Source: CAWCDJ01 sp963836015 (GTDB lineage: Bacteria; Acidobacteriota; Terriglobia; Bryobacterales; Bryobacteraceae). From it: DNA of 64,000 nucleotides. Location: the NCBI GenBank assembly GCA_963836015.1, contig CAWIIF010000015.1:372001-436000 (forward strand), read 5' to 3'. Below the pieces are notes generated by a model. The model was not told the DNA's origin, made no database searches, and was given only the letters and a program-made list of their open reading frames with translations. The stretch's first letter is position 1; every line of letters begins with the position of its first letter. This document shows, piece after piece, positions 7,820 to 16,210 of this stretch. The position numbers and the translations under genes were made by a program.

Positions 7820-8422
7820 ATGAAGGTTCACGCCGTAGCCCTGATTGCGCTGCTTCCTTGTCTGGCAGCCACGATGGGCGACTTCGACAAGGAAAAGGTC
7901 CTGGGTAACCCGGCGGCACCGGTACAGATCGAGGTATATAGCGACTTTGAGTGTCCGGGCTGCAAGAGCTTCCACGAGAACATGCTGCCGACCATCGTGC
8001 GGGACTATGTGATACCGGGCAAGGTCTGCCTGATCGCGCGCGAATTCCCTCTCAACATCCCGGCGCACCGGTTTTCGCGCCAGGCGGCCAACTACGCGAC
8101 GGCCGCCGCGCGCGTTGGGAAGTACCAGGCGGTAGCCGATACGCTGTTCCAGAACCAGGCGGTGTGGAGCGAGAGCGGCAAGGTCTGGGAGACCATCGCG
8201 CCGGTGCTGGCCCCGGCCGAACAAAAGCGGGTGCAGACGCTGGTGAAAGACCCGAGCGTCACCGGCGAGGTGCAGCACGACTACGATTCGGCTATTGCCC
8301 AACGCGTGAATCAGACGCCGACCCTGCTGATCAAGCGCGGCAATAACCAATACGCATTCGCGGGCCCGGGCCCCGATAATTACCTCCTGCTCCGGTCTCT
8401 GATCGATGGATTACTCAAATAA
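7820..8422 (+). CDS. DsbA-like periplasmic thiol protein, CPGC active site
   Basis: 200 residues from ATG 7820 (an ATG three codons upstream is less likely because it delays the signal peptide). Leader MKVHAVALIALLPCLAA, then a DsbA-type domain with CPGC at residues 45-48 and the cis-Pro loop NQTPT near 162. It is a diverged paralogue of the preceding gene with the same length and the same GKVWETxAxVLxPxEQ segment, but its CxxC dipeptide is PG rather than PH, which in this fold shifts redox potential towards a less oxidising protein. The stop overlaps the MauE-like gene by 17 nt, implying coupled expression. Confidence 0.85.
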   Translation: MKVHAVALIALLPCLAATMGDFDKEKVLGNPAAPVQIEVYSDFECPGCKSFHENMLPTIVRDYVIPGKVCLIAREFPLNIPAHRFSRQAANYATAAARVGKYQAVADTLFQNQAVWSESGKVWETIAPVLAPAEQKRVQTLVKDPSVTGEVQHDYDSAIAQRVNQTPTLLIKRGNNQYAFAGPGPDNYLLLRSLIDGLLK

Positions 8423-8849
8423 GAAGATCTACTGGGCCGCCGTTGCCTTTCGCATCATTCTGGGCGTAGTTTTCATTTACGCCGGATACGTCAAACTGAA
8501 GGACCCTTGGGAGCTGTTTGCCCTGGCCATCAGCCAGTACCAGCTTCTGCCGCTGAAGGCCGTCGAAATCGTAGCCCGGTCCCTGCCGTGGCTGGAACTG
8601 GCGATCGGGATCCTGCTGGTGTCGGGCCGGTGGCTGCGCGTTGCCGCGACCGCCGCGTCCCTGCTGCTGCTGACCTTCTTTGCCCTGATGATCCGGGCCG
8701 ATCTGATGGGAATGGCGATCAACTGCGGGTGCTTCGGCGGCACCGACGACATGATTTCGTGGAAGACGCTGCTGCGCGACGGCAGCCTGCTGGCGGGCTC
8801 GCTGGCGTTGACCGCATGGGCGTACCTGCGCCGGCGGAAAGCGGCCTGA
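8406..8849 (+). CDS. MauE/DoxX-family inner-membrane protein
   Basis: 147 residues with four predicted membrane helices. RIILGVVFIYAGYVKLKDP at the first helix and INCGCFGG at residues 105-112 are the hallmarks of the MauE/DoxX group, where a CxC or paired cysteines near the fourth helix is thought to pass electrons to periplasmic thioredoxin-like proteins. Its coding region begins inside the CPGC DsbA-like gene and its stop overlaps the next start (TGATG). In methylamine utilisation MauE is needed with the Dsb-like MauD; by analogy this protein may set the redox state of one of the two Dsb-like proteins. That link is inference. Confidence 0.85.
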   Translation: MDYSNKKIYWAAVAFRIILGVVFIYAGYVKLKDPWELFALAISQYQLLPLKAVEIVARSLPWLELAIGILLVSGRWLRVAATAASLLLLTFFALMIRADLMGMAINCGCFGGTDDMISWKTLLRDGSLLAGSLALTAWAYLRRRKAA

Positions 8850-9592
8850 TGGGCGTCTTCGAGCGCGAGCTCGAATACCACGAGAAGCTCTACTCCGGCT
8901 TTGCGCAAGCTCATTTCGCCCGCCCGGCCGTGCGCGCCCTGCGCCGCCACATGGTGGAGCGGATCCTCCGCCTGACCGGAGCCGGGCGGCAGTCGCGGGT
9001 TTTGAGCCTGGGCTGCGGCATCGGCGATACCGAACTGCTGCTTGCTCCGAAGATGGGCGAGGTGGTCGGAATCGACCTTTCTCCCGCCGCCGTGCGCCAG
9101 GCGCGCGCCGACGCCGAGCGGCTCGGCATCCGCAATGCCCGCTTCGAGCAGGGCACGGCCGCCGCAGGATCTTTCGATGCGGTCATCGCCATCTTCTTTC
9201 TGCATCACCTGCCCGACGCCGATTTGGCGGGGCTCCCCGGACAGGTTCGGAATCTACTGACGCCGGGCGGCGTTTTCTATTCGCTCGATCCGAGCCGGAG
9301 CCGCCTCTCCGGCCGCGTGGGCCGCGTGATCGTCCCCAGGCTGATGAAGAAGTACCAGACTCCCGACGAGCGCGAGCTCGATCCGCGGCCCACCGCAGAG
9401 CTGTTCCGCCAGGCAGGGTTCGAGACGCGCGTGGAGATGTACGATTTCGGCTCTTCCCCGCTGGCCGGGCTCTTTCCCGGATGGGGCGCGGGCTACCGCG
9501 CCGCCCGCCGCGTGGACGATTGCATCCTGAAGGTGGGGGCCCTCCGCAGGCTGGGCAGCAACTTCGAGGTTATTGCGCGCAAACCTCGCTGA
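8849..9592 (+). CDS. Class I SAM-dependent methyltransferase
   Basis: 247 residues starting at the ATG that overlaps the MauE-like stop. The Rossmann motif I is VLSLGCGIGDTELLL (around residues 50-64), followed by VVGIDLSP and a motif with FLHHLPDADL typical of Methyltransf_11/25 enzymes, then LLTPGGVFYSLDPS. The C-terminal ~80 residues (GRVIVPRLMKKYQTPDE onward) are a lid region with no specific assignment. Substrate unknown. Its last 23 nt overlap the convergent nicotinamidase gene. Operon position after thiol redox genes may be incidental. Confidence 0.8.
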   Translation: MGVFERELEYHEKLYSGFAQAHFARPAVRALRRHMVERILRLTGAGRQSRVLSLGCGIGDTELLLAPKMGEVVGIDLSPAAVRQARADAERLGIRNARFEQGTAAAGSFDAVIAIFFLHHLPDADLAGLPGQVRNLLTPGGVFYSLDPSRSRLSGRVGRVIVPRLMKKYQTPDERELDPRPTAELFRQAGFETRVEMYDFGSSPLAGLFPGWGAGYRAARRVDDCILKVGALRRLGSNFEVIARKPR

Positions 9593-10154
9593 GGCTCGCC
9601 AGCGTACCGCCCGCCGCGCGGATTTCGCTCAGGGCCTTCTCCGAGTTTCCGGCATCGAGGGTTTGGACCGCGTCCGTCACGACGGTTACCGAGCGGCCGG
9701 CGCGGAGCAGCCCGCGCGCCGCATGCAGCACGCAGATCTCGGTCACCACTCCGTAAACCACCGAGCGGCCGGGGTCCAGCCGGTCGAGAATGCGGAGCAG
9801 GTTGACCGTCTCGAAAGCGTCTACCGTCTGCTTCTCGACGATGATCTGCTGCGCGCCGTCGATAGCCAGTTCACACTCGCGGTTGGGGACTACCACTCGG
9901 CGGTCCAGCAGGGTAGCTTCGGCTTTCCGCTGGCCCAGCGTGCCCGCCACACAATGGTGCGGCCAGGCGGCGAATTCGGGATCGTCCTCGGAGTGGGCGT
10001 CGGCAGTGGACACGACCGGGATTCCGTGTGCAGCAGCGAAGCGGTTCAGGGCCGCGATCGCGGGCACAACTCGCTCGGCGCCGGGAACGTACAAGGCGCC
10101 CGAGGGGTATAGAAAATCGAGCTGCGAATCGATGTCGAAGAAGACGGTCTTCAT
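9570..10154 (-). CDS. pncA: Nicotinamidase (isochorismatase-fold cysteine hydrolase)
   Basis: 194 residues. Catalytic triad candidates fit PncA: Asp9 in DIDSQLDF, Lys108 in VEKQTVDAF and Cys141 in TEICVLHAARGL. Metal-site features of nicotinamidases are also there (DAHSEDD at 52-58 and WPHHC at 64-68). The enzyme would hydrolyse nicotinamide to nicotinate. The call is reinforced by the neighbour: its start overlaps the stop of a nicotinate phosphoribosyltransferase gene by 4 nt, so both steps that feed the Preiss-Handler NAD pathway are co-expressed. Length is slightly under the ~210 typical of PncA. Confidence 0.85.
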   Translation of the reverse strand: MKTVFFDIDSQLDFLYPSGALYVPGAERVVPAIAALNRFAAAHGIPVVSTADAHSEDDPEFAAWPHHCVAGTLGQRKAEATLLDRRVVVPNRECELAIDGAQQIIVEKQTVDAFETVNLLRILDRLDPGRSVVYGVVTEICVLHAARGLLRAGRSVTVVTDAVQTLDAGNSEKALSEIRAAGGTLASLSEVCAQ

Positions 10155-11464
10155 CCCAGCAGGTTGTGGCGGGTGCGCTCGGTCAACTCCCGGAGTTCAC
10201 GGCTGTGGATCACCGGCCACGGCTCTCCCACTTCCAATTGTCTCAGAGAGGGAGAAAGGCCCGCCACGGATTCCGCCGCGAGCTTACGCGCCTCGTCGAG
10301 CGAAGGCAGGGGCTCCACCAGCTTCCCGCCCAGGATCACCGGGCGCAGCAGAGCTTCTCCCTGGCCGCATTCCCCCGAGCGCGCGATCACATCGCGATGC
10401 GGCGCGCGAAAAACCTGCTTCGCGCCGGGGAAGGAAGGCTTGTCCTCGCTGTATTTGGCAGTGAACCGCTTGATGCCGCTGATGTCCAGTTCCACCAGCT
10501 TGTAGGTGGCGCTCATGGCGGGTGCGTCGCCGGAGGTGGCGAGCTGCGTGCCGACCCCAAAGGAATCGATCGGCGCGCCCGCCGCGATGAGATTGCGGAT
10601 ACGGTATTCGTCCAGGTCGCCGCTGATCATGATCTGGGCGTCCGGCAGCCCGGCCTCATCCAGGATCGTCCGCACCTGGCGCGAATTCGCGAGAAAATCG
10701 CCGCTGTCGATGCGGACCCCCATTAGCGGCTGTCCGAGCTTCGCCGCGTGACGAGCGCCTTCGATGGGGTCGTAGGTATCGATGAGCTGCACAGTGGATT
10801 CGCCCAGGACCCGCTGCAGTTTGCGGAACGCCTCCATCTCGCAGGCAAACGACATCACCCACGAGTGCGCCGCGGTTCCCATCACCGGGATGCCGTAGCG
10901 GAAGCCCGCCAGGGTATTGCTGGTACCTGCGCAGCCGCCCAGATACGCGGCGCGCGCGCCCAGCACTCCCGCTTCCGGAGTGTGCGCCCGGCGCGTTCCG
11001 AATTCGATGACGGCGCGTCCCGCCGCGGCCTCGACCACGCGCGCCGCCTTGGTGGCGATCATGGTCTGGAAGCCGATGCCGGAGAGCAGCCATGTCTCGG
11101 GGATCTGCGCCTCGATCACCGGCGCGCGCAGCGTGAGGACCGGCTCTCCGGGGAAGGCGGGTGTCCCTTCGGGCATCGCGAACAGGTCGCCGGTGAACCG
11201 GAAGCCGCGCAGGTAATCGAAGAATCCCGGCGAGGCATTTTGAAACTGGGGAAGCCCGCGGAGGTACTCGACCTCTTCGCCGGTGAAGCTCAAGTTCAGC
11301 AGGTAATCGACCGCCTGCTCCAGTCCCGCCGTCAGCAGGTAGTTGCGGTTGGGCGGTAAACGCCGGAAAGCCAACTCGAAGGTGGCCTTCTCATCCGCCT
11401 TGCCGGCCTCGAAATAGCCGGCAGCCATGGTCAATTCGTACAGGTCGGTGAGAAGGCCATTCAT
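10151..11464 (-). CDS. pncB: Nicotinate phosphoribosyltransferase
   Basis: 437 residues, the family's usual length. The N-terminus LTDLYELTMAAGYFEAG, the EFGTRRAH segment near residue 155, the GTAAHSWVMSF histidine region near 200 (the His is phosphorylated in the ATP-coupled reaction), and the phosphate-binding GVRIDSGD and ISGDLDEYRI motifs are all characteristic. It converts nicotinate and PRPP to nicotinate mononucleotide. It is transcribed ahead of the nicotinamidase gene with ATGA overlap. The 37-nt gap to the DUF4340 gene upstream on the same strand may make it part of a longer transcript. Confidence 0.95.
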   Translation of the reverse strand: MNGLLTDLYELTMAAGYFEAGKADEKATFELAFRRLPPNRNYLLTAGLEQAVDYLLNLSFTGEEVEYLRGLPQFQNASPGFFDYLRGFRFTGDLFAMPEGTPAFPGEPVLTLRAPVIEAQIPETWLLSGIGFQTMIATKAARVVEAAAGRAVIEFGTRRAHTPEAGVLGARAAYLGGCAGTSNTLAGFRYGIPVMGTAAHSWVMSFACEMEAFRKLQRVLGESTVQLIDTYDPIEGARHAAKLGQPLMGVRIDSGDFLANSRQVRTILDEAGLPDAQIMISGDLDEYRIRNLIAAGAPIDSFGVGTQLATSGDAPAMSATYKLVELDISGIKRFTAKYSEDKPSFPGAKQVFRAPHRDVIARSGECGQGEALLRPVILGGKLVEPLPSLDEARKLAAESVAGLSPSLRQLEVGEPWPVIHSRELRELTERTRHNLLG

Positions 11465-11501
11465 GTTGAAGTTTGCGGCTGCGCCGGGCGCACTGCGCCC
11501 T

Positions 11502-12824
11502 TTACTTCTTCTTCGGCTCGGGTGCCGCTTCCTTCACAGCGCCGGCGGCTTTCTGCAAGTCATCGACGGACTTGCTGTCCAGTTCATAGATGCTCGGCTC
11601 GTTCTCGCGTTGCGCGAAATATTGACTCCCCTGCTTGCGGATCGTCACCTTCTCGACCCGTTTGCCGTTGTTGGAGGTCACGGTGGCCTCGAAAACCGGC
11701 TGAGGAGCGGAACTGGCGCCGGTGATGTTTCCGCTATCCGCGAATTTCGTCGCACTCAGGTCGCGCAGCTTGTCGATCAGGCTTTGCACGCTGGCGTTGT
11801 CCATGGTCTTCGATCCGGACATCCACTTGTCGCCGCTCTTGGTGTAGACGGCGTTTTTGAGCTCCACCTTGCCGGGGTCGCTGAATCCGAAATCGAAAAC
11901 CTTCTTGTTCCGGAAGTCGTCCAGGCCCTTGTCGAGCGCATCGCCCACGTCGGCCGACGTCTTGAAGATGCCGGGGACCGCGGTGCTCTTGGCGTAATAG
12001 TTCTTGTCCTTATCCTTGCGGATCTCGATGGTCTGAGTTCCGCTGGAGTCCGTCACGGTGGCCGACGCCACTTTCTCGGTGCTTCCCCACTTTTTAGCGG
12101 GGTCGTCGGCGCTCGAGAGGTCCATCTTGGCATCGCGCAGCTTGTCCACCAGGGCCGATACCGCGGAGCTGTCGGCCCGCAGCGGCCGTGGCTTCACGAT
12201 CTGCCATTCGTTCTGCGCGTCTTTGCCGAACTCGATGGCTTGCCCTTTGGCCTGCAAATCCACGCGAGTCAGTTTGTCCTGGTCGAAGGTGAGCAGCCGC
12301 TTGTCGCGCAGATCGTCGGGCCGCTTATCGAGAGTGGATTTCACGAACGAGGCGATCGTTACGACCTTTGGGCTGCCCGGCAGCTTGGCATACGCGCCCG
12401 AGCCGGTGGGTGTGTCGTCGCCGATCAGGACGCCTTCGGTCTTGCCGTTCTTCAGCTTCACCTGAATATCGAGCGTCGGATCGCTCAGGCCGAACGGTTT
12501 CAGGTCGGCGGGTTTCTCGTCGACGGTCGTATCGGCGTTGAGCGAGGCCAGGTTGGTGACCATCGACGAGACGGCGTCCTGGTCCGCCGGAAGCTGCGTT
12601 GGCTCGGTGATCTTCCACTTCCCGTCCTGCTTCTGGAGATCGATCACCTCGCCCGTCACTTTCTTGACGCGGATCTCCTGGAACTGATCTTCGGGGATCG
12701 TGAGCAGCTTGACGGTCTTATCGCTGCTTTTGCCGGCGGAGGCCTGGCGTTTATTCGACCACCAGACCGCTCCGCCGAGCATCGCCAGAAGCGCCACGGC
12801 GGTGAGAAGGCCCTTGGGCTTCAC
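11502..12824 (-). CDS. DUF4340 membrane-anchored protein of a Gld-like ABC system
   Basis: 440 residues. One N-terminal membrane anchor (residues 6-24, WWSNKRQ boundary), then repeated beta-rich modules of the DUF4340 type: IPEDQFQEIRVKK, LKPFGLSDPTLDIQVKL, VLIGDDTPTGSGAYAKL and LLTFDQDKLTRVDL. The remainder is extracytoplasmic. The tail is Lys/Pro-rich. It follows the GldG-like gene by 3 nt. In known clusters DUF4340 proteins travel with the GldF/GldG ABC components, where they are thought to be extracytoplasmic accessory subunits. Function otherwise unknown. Confidence 0.85.
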   Translation of the reverse strand: MKPKGLLTAVALLAMLGGAVWWSNKRQASAGKSSDKTVKLLTIPEDQFQEIRVKKVTGEVIDLQKQDGKWKITEPTQLPADQDAVSSMVTNLASLNADTTVDEKPADLKPFGLSDPTLDIQVKLKNGKTEGVLIGDDTPTGSGAYAKLPGSPKVVTIASFVKSTLDKRPDDLRDKRLLTFDQDKLTRVDLQAKGQAIEFGKDAQNEWQIVKPRPLRADSSAVSALVDKLRDAKMDLSSADDPAKKWGSTEKVASATVTDSSGTQTIEIRKDKDKNYYAKSTAVPGIFKTSADVGDALDKGLDDFRNKKVFDFGFSDPGKVELKNAVYTKSGDKWMSGSKTMDNASVQSLIDKLRDLSATKFADSGNITGASSAPQPVFEATVTSNNGKRVEKVTIRKQGSQYFAQRENEPSIYELDSKSVDDLQKAAGAVKEAAPEPKKK

Positions 12825-12827
12825 GGC

Positions 12828-14252
12828 TTATCTCCTCTTCCACCAGGTGGCCATGCCGAAGCCCACAACGCCCAGCGGGAAAATCACCACGCTCAGCCAG
12901 AACACCATGCCCAGCTTTTGCGCGCTCATGTTCAGGGGCCGGTCTTCCGGCGCTTTCGGCCGGATGGAAATCAGGTCTTCGTCGGCGGTCAGCCAGTTGA
13001 CCATGTTGAGCATCAGGTCGCGGTTGCCGTTGAAGCGGATGAAGCCGTTGCCTGCCCACATGGAGCTGCCTACGACCACGAACCGGCCGGGGGTCTTGCC
13101 ATTGTAAGTGCCGGCGGCGGCCAGGGTCAGCGGCCCTTTCTTGTCGGTCTTGGGGTCGATGCGGATGCTGCCCGAGCTCAGATTGTTGGTGGCGTAGCTG
13201 TTGTCGCTGGTCTCAAACAGCTTGGAGACTGAGGTCTTGTCGCCGTTCTTTACGTCCAGCGTACGGGAGAGCGGAAACGCCGTCGCCACATCCTTCAACT
13301 GGTCGACGATGGGGTGCGAGTCGTAGCTGCTGACCAGGGGCACTTCCGGACCGAGTCCGAAGATCTGGCCGATGCCGCTGGTGTCGAGGGCCAGGTCCTT
13401 ATTCGGAGTGACGCCCCAGCTTGCGAGCAGCGCGTCCAGCGATTTATTTTCGTCGATGGGGTTGCGGCCCACGTTGAGCGCCGGGTCGAGCATGAACAGG
13501 GCCTTGCCGCCGTTCTCCACGTAGGTTTTGATGGCGTCCACTTCCGGCTGCACGTATTCGTGCTGCGGGCCCGCCACGATCAGAAGGGTGCAATCAGAGG
13601 GCACTTCGATCTTGCCGGCGGCCGGCGGGGTTCCCGGCGCAGCGCCGGCCGCGGCGGGCTGCGCGCCGGTTCCCAGCAGGTTCAGCGAACGGGTCTTGTA
13701 GTTATTGCGCTCGAGCGCGTCCTTCACGGCCGAATAGCCGCTGCGCTCGCTGTCGTCTATGCTGCGCTCGCCGCTGCCCGTCACGAAGCAGGCATTGCGC
13801 TCGCCGGTCTTGAGCGAGCGGATCAGCGCTCCGGTAACCTCTTCCTCGGTGAGGCTCTTGGCCTCTTCCTTTTTCTGGCCGCTGTCGACCAGGATCTGGA
13901 CATCGCGCCGGTAGCCGTCGGCTTTCGCCTGCTGCGGCTTCTTCACCGGGTCGATGTAATCCACGTGCAGTTTCGGGGAAAGGGAGGAGTAGCGGCCGAG
14001 AAGGTCGCGCGCCTGCGGGAATCGGGTGGCATCGTCAAAGTAATAGAAGCTCACATCGTGCTTGAGGTTCTTGACTACCTTGATAGTCTGCTCGGACAGG
14101 CTGAACCGCTTGTTGGCGGTCGAGTCATAGGATTTGTCGTAGCGGTTCGCCAGGAAATTCACCGCGGCCAGCACCGCTACGATCACGACGATATAAACAG
14201 CGACGTACGCGGTGTACTTGGTCTGACGCGTTTTCAACCATTCGTGCGACAT
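12828..14252 (-). CDS. GldG-like ABC transporter auxiliary protein
   Basis: 474 residues with membrane helices near each end (about 14-34 and 445-467) and a large extracytoplasmic part between. LSEQTIKVVKNLKHDVSFYYF, LGRYSSLSPKLHVDYIDP, VTGSGERSI and GGKALFMLDP match the ABC-type auxiliary (GldG/DUF7088) family, which has a glutamine-amidotransferase-like Rossmann core. Between residues ~200 and 225 there is an Ala/Gly/Pro-rich insertion. It lies 1 nt from the permease gene. In Bacteroidetes GldG acts with GldA and GldF in gliding; here no other gliding gene is seen, so an export or envelope role is more likely. Confidence 0.85.
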   Translation of the reverse strand: MSHEWLKTRQTKYTAYVAVYIVVIVAVLAAVNFLANRYDKSYDSTANKRFSLSEQTIKVVKNLKHDVSFYYFDDATRFPQARDLLGRYSSLSPKLHVDYIDPVKKPQQAKADGYRRDVQILVDSGQKKEEAKSLTEEEVTGALIRSLKTGERNACFVTGSGERSIDDSERSGYSAVKDALERNNYKTRSLNLLGTGAQPAAAGAAPGTPPAAGKIEVPSDCTLLIVAGPQHEYVQPEVDAIKTYVENGGKALFMLDPALNVGRNPIDENKSLDALLASWGVTPNKDLALDTSGIGQIFGLGPEVPLVSSYDSHPIVDQLKDVATAFPLSRTLDVKNGDKTSVSKLFETSDNSYATNNLSSGSIRIDPKTDKKGPLTLAAAGTYNGKTPGRFVVVGSSMWAGNGFIRFNGNRDLMLNMVNWLTADEDLISIRPKAPEDRPLNMSAQKLGMVFWLSVVIFPLGVVGFGMATWWKRR

Positions 14253-14253
14253 G

Positions 14254-15021
14254 TTACGCCCTCCACCGCAATGATTCCATCGCTCTCGAAGTCAGGAACA
14301 GCGAAAAGAAAATCATGGAAAGATAAAACACCACGTCTTTCGAATCGAGCACTCCCTTGCTGAAGTTCTCGAAGTGCGTGACGATCGAAAGGTAATTCAC
14401 CACCTGCGCCGTCGCAGTGCTGTCGAACGCCGTGAACCAGCTCAGCAGCCACAGCAGCAGGCATACAAAGAAAGTGACGCCGCCGGCGATGATCTGGTTC
14501 TTGGTGGTGGTCGAGATAAAGACCCCGATCCCCAACAGGCAGCCGCCTTGCAGGATCAGCCCCAGGTAGGCCACCAGCACCGGCTGCAGGTCGGGCTTGC
14601 CCCAGGCAAACAGCATCGCCACGTTGATCATCGACATAGCCAGCACGCACAGGTAGAGCAGCATCGCGCCCAGCCACTTGCCGATGATGATTTCCGCGTC
14701 CGAGACCGGAGAGGTCAGCAGCAGCTCGATCGTGCCGCGATTCTTCTCTTCGGCAAACGTGCGCATCGTGATCATGGGGATGAGGAACAGCGCCACGGTC
14801 GAGGCGAAGCCCAGGAGCGGCGAGATGATCTGCTCGTTCACGTTCATGGTTGCCGGCTGGCCGGACATCTGTGCCTGAAAGCTGAAGCGGATCATGTCCC
14901 GGGTGGCCGTATAGAAGCCGAACCCGAAGATCAGCGCGAAGAACGCCATCAGGATGTAAGCAATCGGAGACGCAAAGTAGCTCTTGAGCTCTTTCCGGCA
15001 GATGAGCAGGATATTCTTCAC
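14254..15021 (-). CDS. ABC-2 family permease (GldF-like)
   Basis: 255 residues with six hydrophobic segments. RKELKSYFASPIAYILMAFFALIFGF at the N-terminus and TMRTFAEEKNRGTIELLLTSPVSDAEIIIGKWLGAM in the middle are the signature of ABC-2 permeases of the GldF/NosY kind. It overlaps the ATPase gene by 4 nt and the GldG-like gene follows after 1 nt. It would form the membrane channel with the ATPase as a homodimer or with GldG-like protein. Substrate is not deducible. Confidence 0.9.
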   Translation of the reverse strand: MKNILLICRKELKSYFASPIAYILMAFFALIFGFGFYTATRDMIRFSFQAQMSGQPATMNVNEQIISPLLGFASTVALFLIPMITMRTFAEEKNRGTIELLLTSPVSDAEIIIGKWLGAMLLYLCVLAMSMINVAMLFAWGKPDLQPVLVAYLGLILQGGCLLGIGVFISTTTKNQIIAGGVTFFVCLLLWLLSWFTAFDSTATAQVVNYLSIVTHFENFSKGVLDSKDVVFYLSMIFFSLFLTSRAMESLRWRA

Positions 15022-16001
15022 TGCGTGGCTCCTTCTGATTTCGCCATATCTTTCTTTTCCGCCGTGGTGAGCTGCAGGAAGATATCCTCCAGGCTCAAGC
15101 CTACGGCTCGTAGTTCACTGAGGCTCCAGCCGGCGTTGACCACGGTACGGGCCAGGTCGGCGCGGATCTGGCGGCCCTGCAGGCTTTCGATTTCGAAATG
15201 CAGGCGCCCGTTCTTGGAATCTCTCATCACCACGTGGCTGACGCCGGAGACCTGCTCCAGGCGGTGCTGCACTTCCATGGAGTCGGGGCGGCCGTCGGCG
15301 GTGTCCACCTCGAGGGCCACGGCCTCGGAGCCGCGCAGCCGGTTCGTCAGGTTGGCCACCGAATCGATGGCCACCAGCCGCCCCTGGCTGATGATGATCA
15401 CCCGCTCGCACGAATGCTCCACTTCCGAAAGAATGTGGGTGCTGAGAATGATGGTATGGTCGCCGGCCAGGGATTTGAGCAGCTCGCGGATTTCGATGAT
15501 CTGCTTCGGGTCGAGGCCGGAAGTCGGCTCGTCCAGGATCAGGACGTCGGGGTTGTGTATGATCGCCTGGGCCAGCCCGACGCGCTGCCGGTAGCCCTTG
15601 GAGAGCTTGGCGATCAACTTGGCGCGAACGTCGCCGATGGCGCAGCGGCCCAGCACCTCATCGACGCGGCGATTGATGTCGCCCGACGAGATGCCTTTCA
15701 ACCTTCCGGTGAAGCTCAGGTACTCGGCCACTTCCATTTCGGGGTACAGCGGAGGAGTTTCGGGGAGGTATCCGATACGCTTCTTCACCTCCATGGGATT
15801 TTCGAGGACGTCGAAGCCGGCCACATTGGCGGTTCCCGACGTTGGCGGGAGAAAGCAGGTCAGGACGCGCATCGTGGTCGTTTTCCCGGCGCCGTTTGGG
15901 CCGAGAAACCCCACGATTTGCCCCTTCTCCACTTCGAAGGAGATATTGTCCACCGCGACAGTACGAGCGTACCGCTTGGTTAGACCTTCCACTTTGATCA
16001 T
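15018..16001 (-). CDS. ABC transporter ATP-binding protein (GldA-like)
   Basis: 327 residues. Walker A GPNGAGKT at 34-41, signature LSKGYRQRVGLAQAI, Walker B VLILDEPTSGLDP and the H-loop STHILSEVE are intact. The C-terminal ~100 residues form the extra beta/alpha domain (AVALEVDT to SLEDIFLQLT) typical of ABC-2 drug/gliding ATPases. It is the first gene of a four-gene minus-strand unit (ATPase, permease, GldG-like, DUF4340). Upstream is a 209-nt gap shared with the divergent ZIP gene, which contains an inverted repeat at 16111-16129. Confidence 0.93.
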   Translation of the reverse strand: MIKVEGLTKRYARTVAVDNISFEVEKGQIVGFLGPNGAGKTTTMRVLTCFLPPTSGTANVAGFDVLENPMEVKKRIGYLPETPPLYPEMEVAEYLSFTGRLKGISSGDINRRVDEVLGRCAIGDVRAKLIAKLSKGYRQRVGLAQAIIHNPDVLILDEPTSGLDPKQIIEIRELLKSLAGDHTIILSTHILSEVEHSCERVIIISQGRLVAIDSVANLTNRLRGSEAVALEVDTADGRPDSMEVQHRLEQVSGVSHVVMRDSKNGRLHFEIESLQGRQIRADLARTVVNAGWSLSELRAVGLSLEDIFLQLTTAEKKDMAKSEGATQ

Positions 16002-16110
16002 ATTGTTTTGTCCCAGATCAGACAGACATCAGGTGCCATTTTGGGCAGAAGGGCGCGTGTTGGAAAAGCGCCGACATGTAAATACTACTTGAATCTTCAT
16101 GATACGGAGA

Positions 16111-16129
16111 TTGGACAAACCTTGTCAAA
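16111..16129. promoter_or_regulatory. Imperfect inverted repeat in divergent promoter region
   Basis: TTGGACAA and TTGTCAAA, separated by ACC, form an inverted repeat with seven of eight pairs. It sits about 110 nt upstream of the ABC ATPase start and about 80 nt upstream of the ZIP start, where a dimeric repressor could act on either promoter. No regulator binding this sequence is recognised, and the site may be chance. Confidence 0.3.
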
Positions 16130-16210
16130 CGCCGCAGGTGACGCGCCGGCCACGCCAGGTGTGCGGTACAACGTACCGACGCGCCGATTCCTCGATGCTA
16201 CAGTAGATGC

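Noticed and set aside
7198..8422. Lipobox in the Dsb-like leaders (LLPC).
   Set aside because: The residue before Cys is Pro, which does not fit a lipoprotein signal; a normal signal peptide is more likely.
11427..13232. A long plus-strand open frame opposite the DUF4340 and GldG-like genes.
   Set aside because: It is antisense to two recognised genes and has no coherent composition or domain.
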